NCBI RefSeq assembly: GCF_000735605.1
Contig: NZ_JPKG01000016.1
Location: 99,970 to 163,969 of the forward strand
Length of the DNA: 64,000 nt
Direction of reading: 5' to 3'
From: Allobosea sp. LC85
GTDB taxonomy: Bacteria; Pseudomonadota; Alphaproteobacteria; Rhizobiales; Beijerinckiaceae
Part shown: positions 52,327 to 62,030 of the stretch, piece by piece
Layout of the letters: each line of letters opens with the position of its first letter
How positions within the stretch are numbered: position 1 is the stretch's first letter
Notes under the pieces: generated by a model
Told to the model about the DNA's origin: nothing
The model's database searches: none
Seen by the model: the letters and a program-made list of their open reading frames with translations, nothing else
Program-made: the position numbers and the translations under genes

Positions 52327-53778
52327 TCAGCGGGTCGCGGACTGGCTGGAATAGGCCGCGGTCGACTGGTCGAGTTGCGTCGTGCGTAGCGTGTCTGCCC
52401 GACGGGGCGGCAGCGGCGTGCGCACATTGGTCGGCTTTGCCGGGACGACGGAAGCGACGGGTGCAGCCACTGGCGCCTCAGCAGGCTGTGCCGAGCCGCC
52501 GATCAAGGGCACGAAGCTCAGTGCGCGCTGATAGAAAGAGCGGTTATCAGCGACGGTGCTCGCAACAGGGGCCGCTGGCACCGCGCTGGCAACGACGGGT
52601 GCCTGCTGGGCGGCACTCGGCAGGACCTTGGCCACCTGGGTCGCCGCAGAAGCAGCGGCCGGCGCAGCGGCGGGCTTGGTCGCCACTGCGGGAGCAGCGG
52701 CCGGCGTTGCCGCCACCTCGGCCGGCGCGGAGGCGACAGCCGCAAGGATGGCCTCATTGTCGGCCGAAGCCGCCCGCACGGTTGCCTTGGTGCGCCCCTT
52801 GTCATCCAGCACGACGACGCGCGGGCCAACGGTCAGCGCGTCGGGGCGGCTGACGCCGACATCCCGTGAAGCCCAGGACGCCGACTTGTTCAGCGAATCG
52901 GAACCGCCCGCGACGAGCGTCTGCTTGAAGGAGTTGTGCTGGTCGCCGTCATCATAGATCAGCTTCACCGCCGGCGTGCCCTTGGCCACCAGCGCCGCAA
53001 CCTGGACGTCATCCTGCTGGCGCTTCTGCGCCACGGCCCCGCCGAGATTGCCGCCGTTGAAGACGTAGCGGCCACCGCTGACACCGACACTCGGCTCGTC
53101 CTTGGCGACCTCGAAATAATCCGAGCCTTCCTTCAGATTCTTCCAGAAGGCGATATTGGAGTCGAGCCGGTGCTTGGCAAGGTTTTCCGGCGTCATCCGG
53201 AAGGGGAAGGCCTGCATCTGCACGGCCTTCTGGCCGGCGCCCTGTGCCTCGCGCACCAGCGCATAGATCTCGCCGATCTGATCGTCGGTCATCGAATAGC
53301 AGCCCGCCGAGGAGCAGGCGCCATGCACCATCAGATGCGCGCCGGTGCGACCGTGCGACCGATCATAGGCATTCGGATAGCCCATGTTGAACGAGACATA
53401 ATAGGACGAATTCGGGTTCATCTGCCCCGGGGTGATGGCATAGAAGCCCTCGGGCGCCATACGATCGCCCTCGCGGACCTTCGGACCGAGCTGGCCGGAC
53501 CAGCGGCACATCGGGTAGGTCTTCAGCAGCTCGTAGCGGCCATCACCCTTGCGCTTCCAGACCTCGAGCTCCGACTCCTTCTTGTAGGAGCGGATCAGGA
53601 TCGGCTGATCCTTGCTCATGCCCTTCTGGGACATCAGTGCATAGGTCGCCGACGGGATCGGAATGTTGTGGCGCGCGGAGCCGCGATACCGCTCCTCTTC
53701 GCAGGCGCCCAGGGTCAAAGCAACGAGCGCCACGAGGGCGAAGTGTCTTGCTGCCACGTCGTCGATCCCATCGATCAA
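52327..53778 (-). CDS. L,D-transpeptidase (YkuD) lipoprotein with long Ala/Pro tail
   Basis: A 483-residue protein. A lipobox (LTLGAC, Cys 26) follows a hydrophobic leader, so it is probably a lipoprotein. The YkuD domain (about residues 55-185) has the active-site motif HGACSSAGCYSM with H152 and catalytic C160. It would make 3-3 cross-links in peptidoglycan or attach proteins to it. From about residue 345 the protein is a low-complexity Ala/Val/Pro tail (AAPAVATKPAAAPAAASAAT ...), perhaps a flexible spacer through the periplasm. TYPMCRWSGQLGPKVREGDRMAPEGFY is the substrate-loop sequence of this subgroup. Confidence 0.9.
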   Translation of the reverse strand: MIDGIDDVAARHFALVALVALTLGACEEERYRGSARHNIPIPSATYALMSQKGMSKDQPILIRSYKKESELEVWKRKGDGRYELLKTYPMCRWSGQLGPKVREGDRMAPEGFYAITPGQMNPNSSYYVSFNMGYPNAYDRSHGRTGAHLMVHGACSSAGCYSMTDDQIGEIYALVREAQGAGQKAVQMQAFPFRMTPENLAKHRLDSNIAFWKNLKEGSDYFEVAKDEPSVGVSGGRYVFNGGNLGGAVAQKRQQDDVQVAALVAKGTPAVKLIYDDGDQHNSFKQTLVAGGSDSLNKSASWASRDVGVSRPDALTVGPRVVVLDDKGRTKATVRAASADNEAILAAVASAPAEVAATPAAAPAVATKPAAAPAAASAATQVAKVLPSAAQQAPVVASAVPAAPVASTVADNRSFYQRALSFVPLIGGSAQPAEAPVAAPVASVVPAKPTNVRTPLPPRRADTLRTTQLDQSTAAYSSQSATR

Positions 53779-53925
53779 GCGGTCGTCGCCGACCTTGTAT
53801 GCTCAAGACGGCAAAATCGTGCCGCTCACCATGGTTGTGAAGCGTTAGGCTTGACCGTTCCTTACCACAGGGGGGTCACATCTGGCCATACGGTAAAGGA
53901 AGCGTAAACAGCTGGGTCGCGATGT

Positions 53926-54879
53926 TCAAAGACTGCGGCCGATCGCGAGGAATTTCTCCTCGCGCCGGGCGACCATCTGTTCGGCAGTGAGCCCCGCAAG
54001 ATCGGACAGAGCGGCTGCAATCGCTTCGCCAGCGCGCGAAATCGCCATCTCGGGATCACGGTGTGCGCCGCCAGTGGGCTCGCTGACGATGCGGTCGATG
54101 ATGCCGAACTTCAGGAGGTCCTGAGCCGTGATCTTCATGCCGGTCGCGGCATCCTGGGCCCGCGCCGTATCGCGCCAGAGGATCGAGGCCGCGCCTTCCG
54201 GCGAGATCACCGAATAGATCGCATGTTCCATCATGATCACGCGACTCGCGGCTGCGATCGCGATGGCGCCGCCTGAACCGCCCTCGCCGATCACCAGCGC
54301 GACGCTCGGGCTGCGCAGACCGAGCCACGCCTCGGTCGAGCGTGCAATCGCTTCCGCCTGCCCCCGCTCCTCGGCCTCGATCCCCGGATAGGCGCCGGCC
54401 GTGTCGACGAAGCTGAGCACCGGCAGGCCGAAACGGTCGGCAAGCTCGGCCAGGCGCACGGCCTTGCGATAGCCCTCGGGCTTCGGCATGCCGAAATTGT
54501 GCCGGATGCGGGTCTCGGTGCTGTTGCCCTTCTCCTGCCCCATCACGCAAACCGGCTGGCCGCGGAAGCGCCCGAAACCGCCGACGATCGCCTCGTCCTC
54601 GCCGAAGGCGCGGTCACCCGCGAGCGGCGTGAATTCAGTAATCAGCGCAGCGCAGTAATCAATGAAATGCGGTCGCTGCGGGTGCCGCGCGACCAACGTC
54701 TTCTGCCAGGGCGTCAGGGCGCCATAAAGGTCCTTGAGCGCCTGGCTCGCCTTGGCATCGAGCTTTCCGATCTCCTCTGACAGAGAATAGCCGTCCCCCT
54801 TCGCATCCAGGGCACGCAACTCATCCGCCTTCGCCTCGAGCTCGGCGACCGGTTTCTCGAAATCAAGATAGCTACGCAT
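53926..54879 (-). CDS. accA: Acetyl-CoA carboxylase carboxyltransferase alpha subunit
   Basis: A 317-residue AccA. It opens MRSYLDFEKPVAELEAKADELRA and contains ARHPQRPHFIDYC, GMPKPEGYRKAVRLAELADRFGLPVLSFVDTAGAYPGIEAEERGQAEAIA, and the GEGGSGGAIAIA and EGAASILWRD motifs. With AccD it transfers carboxyl from biotin to acetyl-CoA, the first step of fatty acid synthesis. The ATG at 54879 begins the conserved N-terminus; a longer reading would overlap the methyltransferase gene by four bases and add an unlikely leader. Confidence 0.97.
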   Translation of the reverse strand: MRSYLDFEKPVAELEAKADELRALDAKGDGYSLSEEIGKLDAKASQALKDLYGALTPWQKTLVARHPQRPHFIDYCAALITEFTPLAGDRAFGEDEAIVGGFGRFRGQPVCVMGQEKGNSTETRIRHNFGMPKPEGYRKAVRLAELADRFGLPVLSFVDTAGAYPGIEAEERGQAEAIARSTEAWLGLRSPSVALVIGEGGSGGAIAIAAASRVIMMEHAIYSVISPEGAASILWRDTARAQDAATGMKITAQDLLKFGIIDRIVSEPTGGAHRDPEMAISRAGEAIAAALSDLAGLTAEQMVARREEKFLAIGRSL

Positions 54880-54977
54880 TGTGATCCAGTTCTGGGGCGG
54901 GGCCGTCGATCCGCATGGGGAGACGGAAGACCGGGCCCCGAAAAGCGGCGGACCTTGGCCGTGCCACGCTGCGATTG

Positions 54978-55751
54978 TCAACCCGCAGGCCGCCTGTCCG
55001 GCGGTTCGCCAAGTCGCGGCGTGGGGGTGGGCTGGGGCAGCAGAACAGGGCGAAAGGCAAAGCTGCGCCGCGTCGCGCGCAGCGGCGCCCGGCGATAGAA
55101 TTGCTTGGTCGCATCGATGACATGGACGCCGGCGAAGGGCAGCGACAGCCCCGAGCCAACCCGCTCCCAGGCTGGGGCCGAGCGCATGAACAGTTTTCGT
55201 TTGAGCGGTGGCACGTAGAGCGCCTCCGTCCAGTTTTCCGGAGCGAAGGTCGCGCCGCGCATCAGCGATTCGAGCTGTGACCGGCTGAACGGGCGTCCGT
55301 GACCGAAGGGCGTCCCGTCCATCCGGGCCCAGAGGCCACGGCGATTGGGCGCAACGACGAGCATGCGGCCGCCAGGGCTGAGCACGCGCGCCACCTCGTC
55401 GAGCAGGTCGTCAGGGCTCTCCGTCTCCTCGAGAGCATGAACCAGCACGACCCTGTCGACCGAGGCCGTTGGCAAGGGCAGCAGCGTCGGCTCGACCAGC
55501 GCCGAGGCCGAGAGACCGTCCGACGGCCAGTTCACCACGCCTTGCGCCGCCGGCATGAAGGCGAGCACGCGCTCGGCGTTGGCGCCAAGCACCGTCAGGT
55601 AGGGAGTGCAAAAACCCAGGCCGAGCAGACGTTGGCGCCCGCAATCCGGCCAGAAACGCAGCATGGCCCGGCCGATGAAGCGCCGGGCGACATGGCCTAG
55701 GGGACTGGCATAGAAGGCGCGAAGATCGACGACGTCGAGAGCCATGAGCAT
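54978..55751 (-). CDS. SAM-dependent methyltransferase (class I)
   Basis: A 257-residue protein with a partly degenerate class I fold. LLGLGFCTPYLTVLGANAERVLAFMPAAQGVVNWP is the SAM-binding region (GxGxG reads LGLGFC). SVDRVVLVHALEETESPDDLLDEVARVLSPGGRMLVVAPNRRGLWARMD is motif III-IV in the UbiE/BioC style. The C-terminal 60 residues are basic and Pro-rich. It is divergent from glyoxalase II, a frequent pairing in alphaproteobacteria. The methyl acceptor is unknown. Confidence 0.85.
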   Translation of the reverse strand: MLMALDVVDLRAFYASPLGHVARRFIGRAMLRFWPDCGRQRLLGLGFCTPYLTVLGANAERVLAFMPAAQGVVNWPSDGLSASALVEPTLLPLPTASVDRVVLVHALEETESPDDLLDEVARVLSPGGRMLVVAPNRRGLWARMDGTPFGHGRPFSRSQLESLMRGATFAPENWTEALYVPPLKRKLFMRSAPAWERVGSGLSLPFAGVHVIDATKQFYRRAPLRATRRSFAFRPVLLPQPTPTPRLGEPPDRRPAG

Positions 55752-55904
55752 GAAATGGACCGGCTACGGCGCCGACGCAAGGGCGCAGGGCGCTGTCCCC
55801 CGTATCACTCAACATGCTTGATCGCGTGCCGGTCATGCCCCAATTCATGATGCATTGATCGCCTCCCGGCGGTTATCCTTCGCTTCCCGCGCCAGGAGCC
55901 TTCC

Positions 55905-56669
55905 ATGTCCCTCGACATCCATGTCTTCCGCACGCTGAGCGACAATGCCGGCGCCTTGATTCGCGATCCCGCGACCCATGCCTGCGCGGCGGTCGACGTC
56001 CCCGATGCACGGGAGGTTCTGGCCGCAGCCGAGGAGAAGGGCTGGGTCATCTCCGACATCTTCATAACCCATTCCCATTTCGACCATGTCCAGGGCGTCG
56101 CCGAGCTCAAGCAAGCGACGGGCGCGACAGTCTACGGCCCCTCGGACGCCCGGGGCGTGGCCCCCGTCGACACCATCGTCGGCGAAGGTGACCGCGTTCC
56201 ACTCGGAGGCTTCGTCTTCGACGTCTGGCACACGCCTGGCCATGCCGACGGCCATCTCACCCTTGTCGGCGAGCAGACCCGGCTTGCGCTCGTCGGCGAT
56301 GTCGTCTTCGTCATGGGCTGCGGGCGCGTTCAGCCCGGGCAGCTGCCCGCCATGTGGACATCGCTGTCACGGATCATGACCCTGCCCGACGACACCCAGC
56401 TGATCACGGGGCACGACTATACCCTCGCCAATGCCCGTTTCGCGATGTCGGTGGATCCCGCCAATGCCGTGCTGAAAGCCAGGTTCGCGGAGGCCGAGGC
56501 CGCCAAGGCGGCCGGGCGGTTCTGGGCGCTGACCACGATTGGCGAGGAAAAGGCCACCAATCCCTTCTTCCGTGCCAGCGAAACCGCGCTCGCAACCTCG
56601 GCCGGCCTTCCCGGGGGTGAACCCGGCCAGGTCTTCGCTGCGCTTCGTGAAGCCAAGAACAGGTTCTGA
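55905..56669 (+). CDS. gloB: Hydroxyacylglutathione hydrolase-like metallo-beta-lactamase-fold protein (glyoxalase II)
   Basis: A 254-residue MBL-fold protein. The metal motif is THSHFDHV; later ligands lie in WHTPGHADGHLTLV, LVGDVVFVMGCGRV and the ITGHDYTLANARFA stretch. The C-terminal PFFRASE-type motif (TNPFFR) is the glutathione-binding mark of GloB. It hydrolyses S-lactoylglutathione to lactate and glutathione in methylglyoxal detoxification. It begins a three-gene plus-strand run with the cupin and acetyltransferase. Confidence 0.9.
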   Translation: MSLDIHVFRTLSDNAGALIRDPATHACAAVDVPDAREVLAAAEEKGWVISDIFITHSHFDHVQGVAELKQATGATVYGPSDARGVAPVDTIVGEGDRVPLGGFVFDVWHTPGHADGHLTLVGEQTRLALVGDVVFVMGCGRVQPGQLPAMWTSLSRIMTLPDDTQLITGHDYTLANARFAMSVDPANAVLKARFAEAEAAKAAGRFWALTTIGEEKATNPFFRASETALATSAGLPGGEPGQVFAALREAKNRF

Positions 56670-56672
56670 GCG

Positions 56673-57137
56673 ATGACGATGAACCGGCTCGACGGGTTGA
56701 GTGCGGCAGAAATCATTCGCCTGCTCGAGCTCAAGCCGCATCCGGAAGGCGGGCACTATCGCGAGACCTTTCGCGACGAGGCAGGACCGCCGGGGCGCGG
56801 CTTTTCAACGGCGATCTACTATCTGCTCGACACCGGCGAGACATCGGAATGGCACCGGGTCGATGCCGCAGAGATCTGGCACCACTATGCCGGTGCACCG
56901 CTGGTGATCAGCGTGTCGCCAAACGGCCATGATGCCTCGGCGCATCATATCGACCGCGACCTCCTGGCCGGGCAGCGCCCGCAATTCGTGGTGCCGACCG
57001 GCTGGTGGCAAAGCGCGACCTCGCTCGGCGCCTGGACACTGGTCGGCTGCACGGTCGCGCCCGGGTTCGACTTCTCCGGCTTCGAGATGGCGCCACCGGG
57101 CTGGCGGCCTCAGCCTCGCGCGGCTCGAGGCGCCTGA
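56673..57137 (+). CDS. DUF985 cupin protein
   Basis: A 154-residue cupin. The characteristic opening is LLELKPHPEGGHYRETFRDE; then STAIYYLLDTGETSEWHRVDAAEIWHHYAGAPL and VPTGWWQSATSLGAWTLVGCTVAPGFDFSGFEMA follow. The family resembles metal-dependent cupins related to RmlC; its reaction is unknown. It follows gloB by three bases and shares one base with the next gene (TGATG). Confidence 0.9.
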   Translation: MTMNRLDGLSAAEIIRLLELKPHPEGGHYRETFRDEAGPPGRGFSTAIYYLLDTGETSEWHRVDAAEIWHHYAGAPLVISVSPNGHDASAHHIDRDLLAGQRPQFVVPTGWWQSATSLGAWTLVGCTVAPGFDFSGFEMAPPGWRPQPRAARGA

Positions 57138-57898
57138 TGATCGCTGATGCTCCGCACGACCCGGCAAGCGTCGTCGAATGTGAAAGGCGCATCGTCAACG
57201 CCTGGCCGGCTCCCTCGACCCTGCTGATCGGCGACTGGGTGGTGCGCTTCGCCAACGGCTATTCCGGCCGGGCGAATTCCGCCTCGCCCCTGAAGCCGGA
57301 GGCCGAACTCGACGATGCGACCCTCGAACTGATCGAGGATTTCTACAAGGCGGACGGTCTCCCGCCCTGCGTCAGGCTGACCCCGCTGATCTCGGCAGCG
57401 ACGCGCGAGCGCATCCTAGCCCGCGGCTACCGACTGAAGGATGCGTCCTTTGGGCTGATCGCCGATCTCGACGGGAAGCCGCCGGAGGTCGAACCCGCGC
57501 TTCAGATCGAGGCGCGTCCGAGCCGGGACTGGATTGCGGGAGTGACGTCGCATCAGATCGGGTCGAGACGCAGCGAAACCAAGCTGGCGGCGATCGTCGA
57601 GAGGGTACGCCTGCCAGCGGCTTTCGCCACGCTGTTCCATGGCGGCGAGCCGGTGGCCTATGGCATGGGTGTCGCGGAGCGCGGCATGGCCGAGATCGGC
57701 TCGATCGTCGTCGACGCCGGTCACCGCGGACAGGGCCTTGGCCGGCGCATGGTCTCCGGTCTGATGGCCTGGGCGCGGCTGCTCGACTGCGACCGCGCCT
57801 ATCTGCAGGTCGACCAGACGAACGCGGTCGCGATCGGCCTCTATGCCAGCCTCGGCTTTCGCCGGCTCTACGCCTACGAGACGCGCATCCTGGAATGA
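57137..57898 (+). CDS. GNAT-family N-acetyltransferase
   Basis: A 253-residue protein. The N-terminal half (about residues 1-140) is a divergent GNAT-like domain (STLLIGDWVVRFANGYSGRANSASPL). The C-terminal half holds the acetyl-CoA loop VVDAGHRGQGLGRRMVSGLMAWARLLDCDRAYLQVDQTN and the NAVAIGLYASLGFRRLYAYETR ending. The start at 57137 overlaps the cupin stop. The substrate is unknown. Confidence 0.87.
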   Translation: MIADAPHDPASVVECERRIVNAWPAPSTLLIGDWVVRFANGYSGRANSASPLKPEAELDDATLELIEDFYKADGLPPCVRLTPLISAATRERILARGYRLKDASFGLIADLDGKPPEVEPALQIEARPSRDWIAGVTSHQIGSRRSETKLAAIVERVRLPAAFATLFHGGEPVAYGMGVAERGMAEIGSIVVDAGHRGQGLGRRMVSGLMAWARLLDCDRAYLQVDQTNAVAIGLYASLGFRRLYAYETRILE

Positions 57899-58004
57899 GG
57901 GTGCGCCTTGGCCGCCTACCTCCGGGCGACCGAAGAGAGACCTGGATATCGACACGCTGCGGTCAGGGAGGACGCCGGTCTGCTGCCGTCCCCAGGATCC
58001 TGAT

Positions 58005-60002
58005 CTACACCGTCACCTGCGTTCCGACCTCGACCACGCGTCCCGTCGGGATCTGGAAGAAGCTGGTCGCGTCCGTCGCGCTCTTGGTCAGGCTGATATA
58101 AAACTTGTCCTGCCAGACCGGCATGCCCGATTGCGCCGAGGCCTTGATCGAGCGCCGCGACAGGAAGAACGAGGTCGACATGATGTCGAACTTGAAGCCC
58201 TGTTTGCGCAGCATGGCGAGCCCCTTGGGCACGTTCGGGCTTTCCATGTAGCCATAGACCATTTCGACCCGCCAGAAATCGTCGGTAATGCGCGAAAGAC
58301 GGACCCGCTCCTCTTCGGCGACGCGCGGCGTATCGGCCGTGCGCACGGTCAGGATGACGTTGCGCTCGTGCAGGACCTTGTTGTGCTTCAGGTTGTGCAG
58401 CAACGCGGCGGGCGCGGTCTGGGGATCGCTGGTCAGGAACACCGCCATGCCCTTGACCCGCACCGGTGGGCTCTTCGAGAGCATCGAGACCAGCTCAAGC
58501 AGCGGGACATCGGTCTTGCGGGTCTTGTCGAACAGGATCCGGGTGCCGCGCACCCAGGTCAGCATCAGCAAGACCAACGCTGCCGCCATCATCACCGGCA
58601 CATAGCCGCCGCTCAAAAGCTTCAGCAGATTTGCCGAGAAGAAGGCGACGTCGATCAGCAGGAAGGGCACGACCACAGCGGTGGTTGCAGCGAGGCTCCA
58701 GCGCCAGCCCTTGCTGATCACGATGAACGCAAGCAGCGAATCCACCACCATCGCACCGAAAACCGAGATGCCATAGGCATGCGACAGGTCGGATGAGGAC
58801 CTGAAGGTCCACACGAGGAGCAGCACCACGATCAGCAGCATCGCGTTGACGCGCGGAATGTAGATCTGTCCAGATGTGTGCTCGGAGGTGTGGCGGATCT
58901 CAAGGCGAGGCAACAGGCCGAGCTGAACGGCCTGCCGCGTCAGCGAAAAGGCGCCAGTGATGACGGCTTGGCTCGCGATGATCGTCGCGACCGTCGCCAT
59001 GATCACGAGCGGCAGGATGAAACCTTCCGGCGCCAGCCTATAGAACGGGTTTTCGATCGCGGTCGGGTCCGACAGGATCAGCGCACCCTGGCCGAGATAG
59101 CAGAGCCAAAGCGACGGAAACACCAGATAAAGCCAGGCCGAACGGATCGGCCCGCGGCCGAAATGACCCATATCCGCATAAAGCGCCTCGGCTCCGGTCA
59201 CCGACAGACATACCGCGCCGAGCACAGCCAGCGAGACGCCAGGATGCAGCACAAAGAACTGCAAGCCGTAATAGGGATTGATCGAGCTCAGGATGCTGAA
59301 ATCATCGGAGAGATGGTAGAGACCAAGCCCGCCCAGCGTCAGGAACCACAGCATCATGATCGGGCCGAAGAAATTGGCCACCTTGGCCGTGCCGCGGCTC
59401 TGAACCAGAAACAGGGCAACCAGGATCACAGATGCTATCGTGACGACGTAATCACTGAGCGCCGGCGTCACCAGCTTGATTCCCTCGACCGCTGACAGCA
59501 CCGAGATCGCCGGTGTGATCACCGCGTCGCTATAGAAGAGCGCCGCCCCGGCCATACCGAGAAAGAGAACGACTCCGCCGCGCGTCCGCCCAAGCGCACG
59601 CTGCGCAAGTGCGACGAGCGTCAGCGTTCCGCCTTCGCCATTATTGTCGGCCCGCAGCAGCAGGACGACATATTTCAGGGTCACCACCACAACCAGGGAC
59701 CAGAGGATCAGCGAAAGCACGCCGATCACGACCGAACGTGGCACCGGGGTGGTCAGCGCGATATCCACGGCACCACCGTGGCCACCGCTGCTGGCACCTG
59801 TGGCGGCAAGAATGGTTTCGCGAAGCGCATAGAGCGGGCTGGTGCCGATATCGCCGTAGACGACTCCGAGTGCGCCAAGTGCCAGCGCCCCGTAACTTGC
59901 AGTCGAGTGCCCGCCGGAGCTGGAAGCGCCCTGCCCATGATCGAGGCCGAAACGGGTATCGCCAACCTGTCCGGTCGGCGGAGTCGGCTGGTCATGCCCC
60001 AT
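58005..60002 (-). CDS. kup: KUP-family potassium transporter
   Basis: A 665-residue K+ uptake protein. The N-terminal motif is [22 protein letters not shown]. Further markers are [44 protein letters not shown] and [13 protein letters not shown]. Twelve hydrophobic segments are followed by a C-terminal cytoplasmic domain of about 200 residues. The first 38 residues are a hydrophilic Gly/Ser/His stretch. The ATG at 60002 has GGAG eight bases upstream. It is a single gene with no operon partner. Confidence 0.95.
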   Translation of the reverse strand: MGHDQPTPPTGQVGDTRFGLDHGQGASSSGGHSTASYGALALGALGVVYGDIGTSPLYALRETILAATGASSGGHGGAVDIALTTPVPRSVVIGVLSLILWSLVVVVTLKYVVLLLRADNNGEGGTLTLVALAQRALGRTRGGVVLFLGMAGAALFYSDAVITPAISVLSAVEGIKLVTPALSDYVVTIASVILVALFLVQSRGTAKVANFFGPIMMLWFLTLGGLGLYHLSDDFSILSSINPYYGLQFFVLHPGVSLAVLGAVCLSVTGAEALYADMGHFGRGPIRSAWLYLVFPSLWLCYLGQGALILSDPTAIENPFYRLAPEGFILPLVIMATVATIIASQAVITGAFSLTRQAVQLGLLPRLEIRHTSEHTSGQIYIPRVNAMLLIVVLLLVWTFRSSSDLSHAYGISVFGAMVVDSLLAFIVISKGWRWSLAATTAVVVPFLLIDVAFFSANLLKLLSGGYVPVMMAAALVLLMLTWVRGTRILFDKTRKTDVPLLELVSMLSKSPPVRVKGMAVFLTSDPQTAPAALLHNLKHNKVLHERNVILTVRTADTPRVAEEERVRLSRITDDFWRVEMVYGYMESPNVPKGLAMLRKQGFKFDIMSTSFFLSRRSIKASAQSGMPVWQDKFYISLTKSATDATSFFQIPTGRVVEVGTQVTV

Positions 60003-60108
60003 CAGGGTTCTCCGCGGGTGCTGCAATGCAGCGAAAGGCCGGGGCCTCTAACATAACGCCGCCACCGCGCAAAGGCGCGCGGCCGAACCGCGCTCAAGGA
60101 GAGCCGGC

Positions 60109-61383
60109 TCATTCCGCCGCATCGGCGCACACCCCATAGCGTCGCTCGATATAGGCGCTGACCATGTCCTTGAATTCGGCTGCGATTCCGGCACCACGCA
60201 ATGTCGCGACCTTCTTGCCATCGACGAAGACCGGAGCGGTCGGTACCTCGCCCGTTCCCGGCAAGGAGATGCCGATATCGGCATGCTTGGATTCGCCCGG
60301 CCCGTTCACGATGCAGCCCATCACCGCGACGTTCAGCATCTCGACACCGGGATAACGTGTTTTCCAGTCCGGCATCGAGGAGGAAATCCAGTTCTGGATA
60401 TCCCGCGCCAGTTCCTGGAACACCGTCGATGTCGTGCGGCCACAGCCGGGACAGGCCGCGACCAGCGGCACGAAGGCGCGGAATCCCATGGTCTGCAGCA
60501 ATTCCTGCGCCGCCTTGACCTCGAGCGTCCGGTCGCCGCCGGGCTCCGGCGTCAGCGAGAAGCGGACCGTGTCGCCGATGCCCTCCTGCAGCAGGATACC
60601 GAGCGCAGCCGAGGATGCGACCAGCCCCTTCGACCCCATGCCCGCTTCAGTCAGGCCGAGATGGATGGCATAGTCGCCACGCTCGGCAAGCGTCCGGTAG
60701 ACCGCGATCAGATCCTGCACGCCCGAAACCTTGGCCGAGAGGATGATGCGGTCCTTGGCCAGACCGATCTCTTCCGCCCGCTGGGCCGAGAGCAGGGCCG
60801 ACTGCACCATGGCCTCGCGCATCACCGCCCGCGCATCGAGCGGCTGCGGGGAGGAGGCATTTTCGTCCATCAGCGCGGTCAGCAGTTCCTGATCGAGCGA
60901 ACCCCAGTTGGCGCCAATGCGGACGGCCTTGCCATGCTTGATCGCGAGCTCGACGATCTGGCCAAACTGCCGGTCCTTCTTGTCCTTGAAGCCGACATTG
61001 CCGGGATTGATCCGGTACTTTGCCAGTGCCTCCGCGCAGGCCGGGTGATCCGTCAGCAGCTTGTGGCCGATATAGTGGAAATCGCCGACCAGGGGCACGT
61101 CGATGCCGAGGATATCGAGGCGCTCGCGGATATGCGGCACGGCGGCCGCGGCCTCGTCACGATCGACAGTGATGCGAACGAGTTCCGACCCTGCACGCGC
61201 AAGCGCGGCGACCTGCCCGACGGTGGCCGCGATATCGGCGGTATCGGTATTCGTCATCGATTGCACGACGATCGGCGCGCCGCCGCCAACTTCAACGGTT
61301 CCGACCTTGACCGGAACGGTGTATCGGCGCGGCCGCGGCCCGGCGACATCCGCAAGCGCAGCCGTAAGAACCGTTTCATTCAT
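60109..61383 (-). CDS. ispG: 4-hydroxy-3-methylbut-2-enyl diphosphate synthase
   Basis: A 424-residue IspG (GcpE). It makes HMBPP from MEcPP in the MEP isoprenoid pathway. The TIM-barrel part has [35 protein letters not shown]. The [4Fe-4S] ligands are in [15 protein letters not shown] and [19 protein letters not shown]. The start ATG at 61383 overlaps the zur stop by eight bases (ATGAATGA), so it is translated after Zur. That coupling of a zinc regulator with an Fe-S enzyme is of interest. Confidence 0.96.
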   Translation of the reverse strand: MNETVLTAALADVAGPRPRRYTVPVKVGTVEVGGGAPIVVQSMTNTDTADIAATVGQVAALARAGSELVRITVDRDEAAAAVPHIRERLDILGIDVPLVGDFHYIGHKLLTDHPACAEALAKYRINPGNVGFKDKKDRQFGQIVELAIKHGKAVRIGANWGSLDQELLTALMDENASSPQPLDARAVMREAMVQSALLSAQRAEEIGLAKDRIILSAKVSGVQDLIAVYRTLAERGDYAIHLGLTEAGMGSKGLVASSAALGILLQEGIGDTVRFSLTPEPGGDRTLEVKAAQELLQTMGFRAFVPLVAACPGCGRTTSTVFQELARDIQNWISSSMPDWKTRYPGVEMLNVAVMGCIVNGPGESKHADIGISLPGTGEVPTAPVFVDGKKVATLRGAGIAAEFKDMVSAYIERRYGVCADAAE

Positions 61384-61909
61384 GGGGATGTGCGCTCCGG
61401 CAATGATCGCAGCGGCCGACGATCTCGACGACCTGGTGCGAGGGCACGAACTGCCGCCCTTGCACGATCGCCGCCACCGCCTGGCGCATGGCCGGCGAGG
61501 AATCCTCGTCGACGCCGCCACAGGTCTCGCAAATCAGGAAGGCGACAACATCACTGGCGCCGTGACCGTGCGGGCAGGCGACATAGGCATTGCGCGAACT
61601 CAGGCGGTGCACGAACCCCTGCTCGACCAGGAAATCCAGCGCGCGATAGACCGAAATCGGAGCGAGACGTCGCCCACCGGGCGGCGAGATGCGATCGGCC
61701 AGATCATAGGCGCCCACCGGGCGATGGTCGGCATGCAGGGCCTCCAGGGCCTTGCGGCGGATCGGCGTCAATCTCAGGCCGCGCTCCCGGCAGAGCTTTT
61801 CGGCCCTCGCCAGCGCTTCCGCGGCATGACGCTGGTGATCCTGAGCATGGCGACAGGCCGCTTGGTCATGGCCGTCATGCGCGTGGGCGTGTGGCTGCAT
61901 TTTCATCAT
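61376..61909 (-). CDS. zur: Fur-family zinc uptake regulator Zur
   Basis: A 177-residue Fur-family repressor. The N-terminal 25 residues are His-rich ([25 protein letters not shown]), then [37 protein letters not shown], the winged helix, [20 protein letters not shown], and the dimer and metal domain with CETC and CDHC pairs for the structural zinc. This fits Zur rather than Fur. It most likely represses the zinc uptake operon at 38.5-41.3 kb. The ATG at 61909 has no ribosome site and lies inside a palindrome (61908-61929), so the gene may be autoregulated; a start at 61906 is equally possible. Confidence 0.9.
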   Translation of the reverse strand: MMKMQPHAHAHDGHDQAACRHAQDHQRHAAEALARAEKLCRERGLRLTPIRRKALEALHADHRPVGAYDLADRISPPGGRRLAPISVYRALDFLVEQGFVHRLSSRNAYVACPHGHGASDVVAFLICETCGGVDEDSSPAMRQAVAAIVQGRQFVPSHQVVEIVGRCDHCRSAHPHE

Positions 61910-61929
61910 GTTGCGTTGCAATACTACAT
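61908..61929. promoter_or_regulatory. Palindrome over the zur start codon
   Basis: A 22-base imperfect palindrome with ATGT and ACAT ends and a TTGCAA centre; 16 of 22 positions are symmetrical. It covers the initiation codon of zur. It may be an autoregulatory Zur site or another regulator's site. Its similarity to the candidate boxes at 38504 and 40325 is weak, so identity is uncertain. Confidence 0.4.
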
Positions 61930-62030
61930 CGGGCAACGTGCCGCGACCGCCTTTGCGGGGACGGAAAGACTGCCCGTTCAAATATGCAACGTAAGCATTT
62001 TCTCAGCCCGTGTCAGGAGCCTAGACGCTC

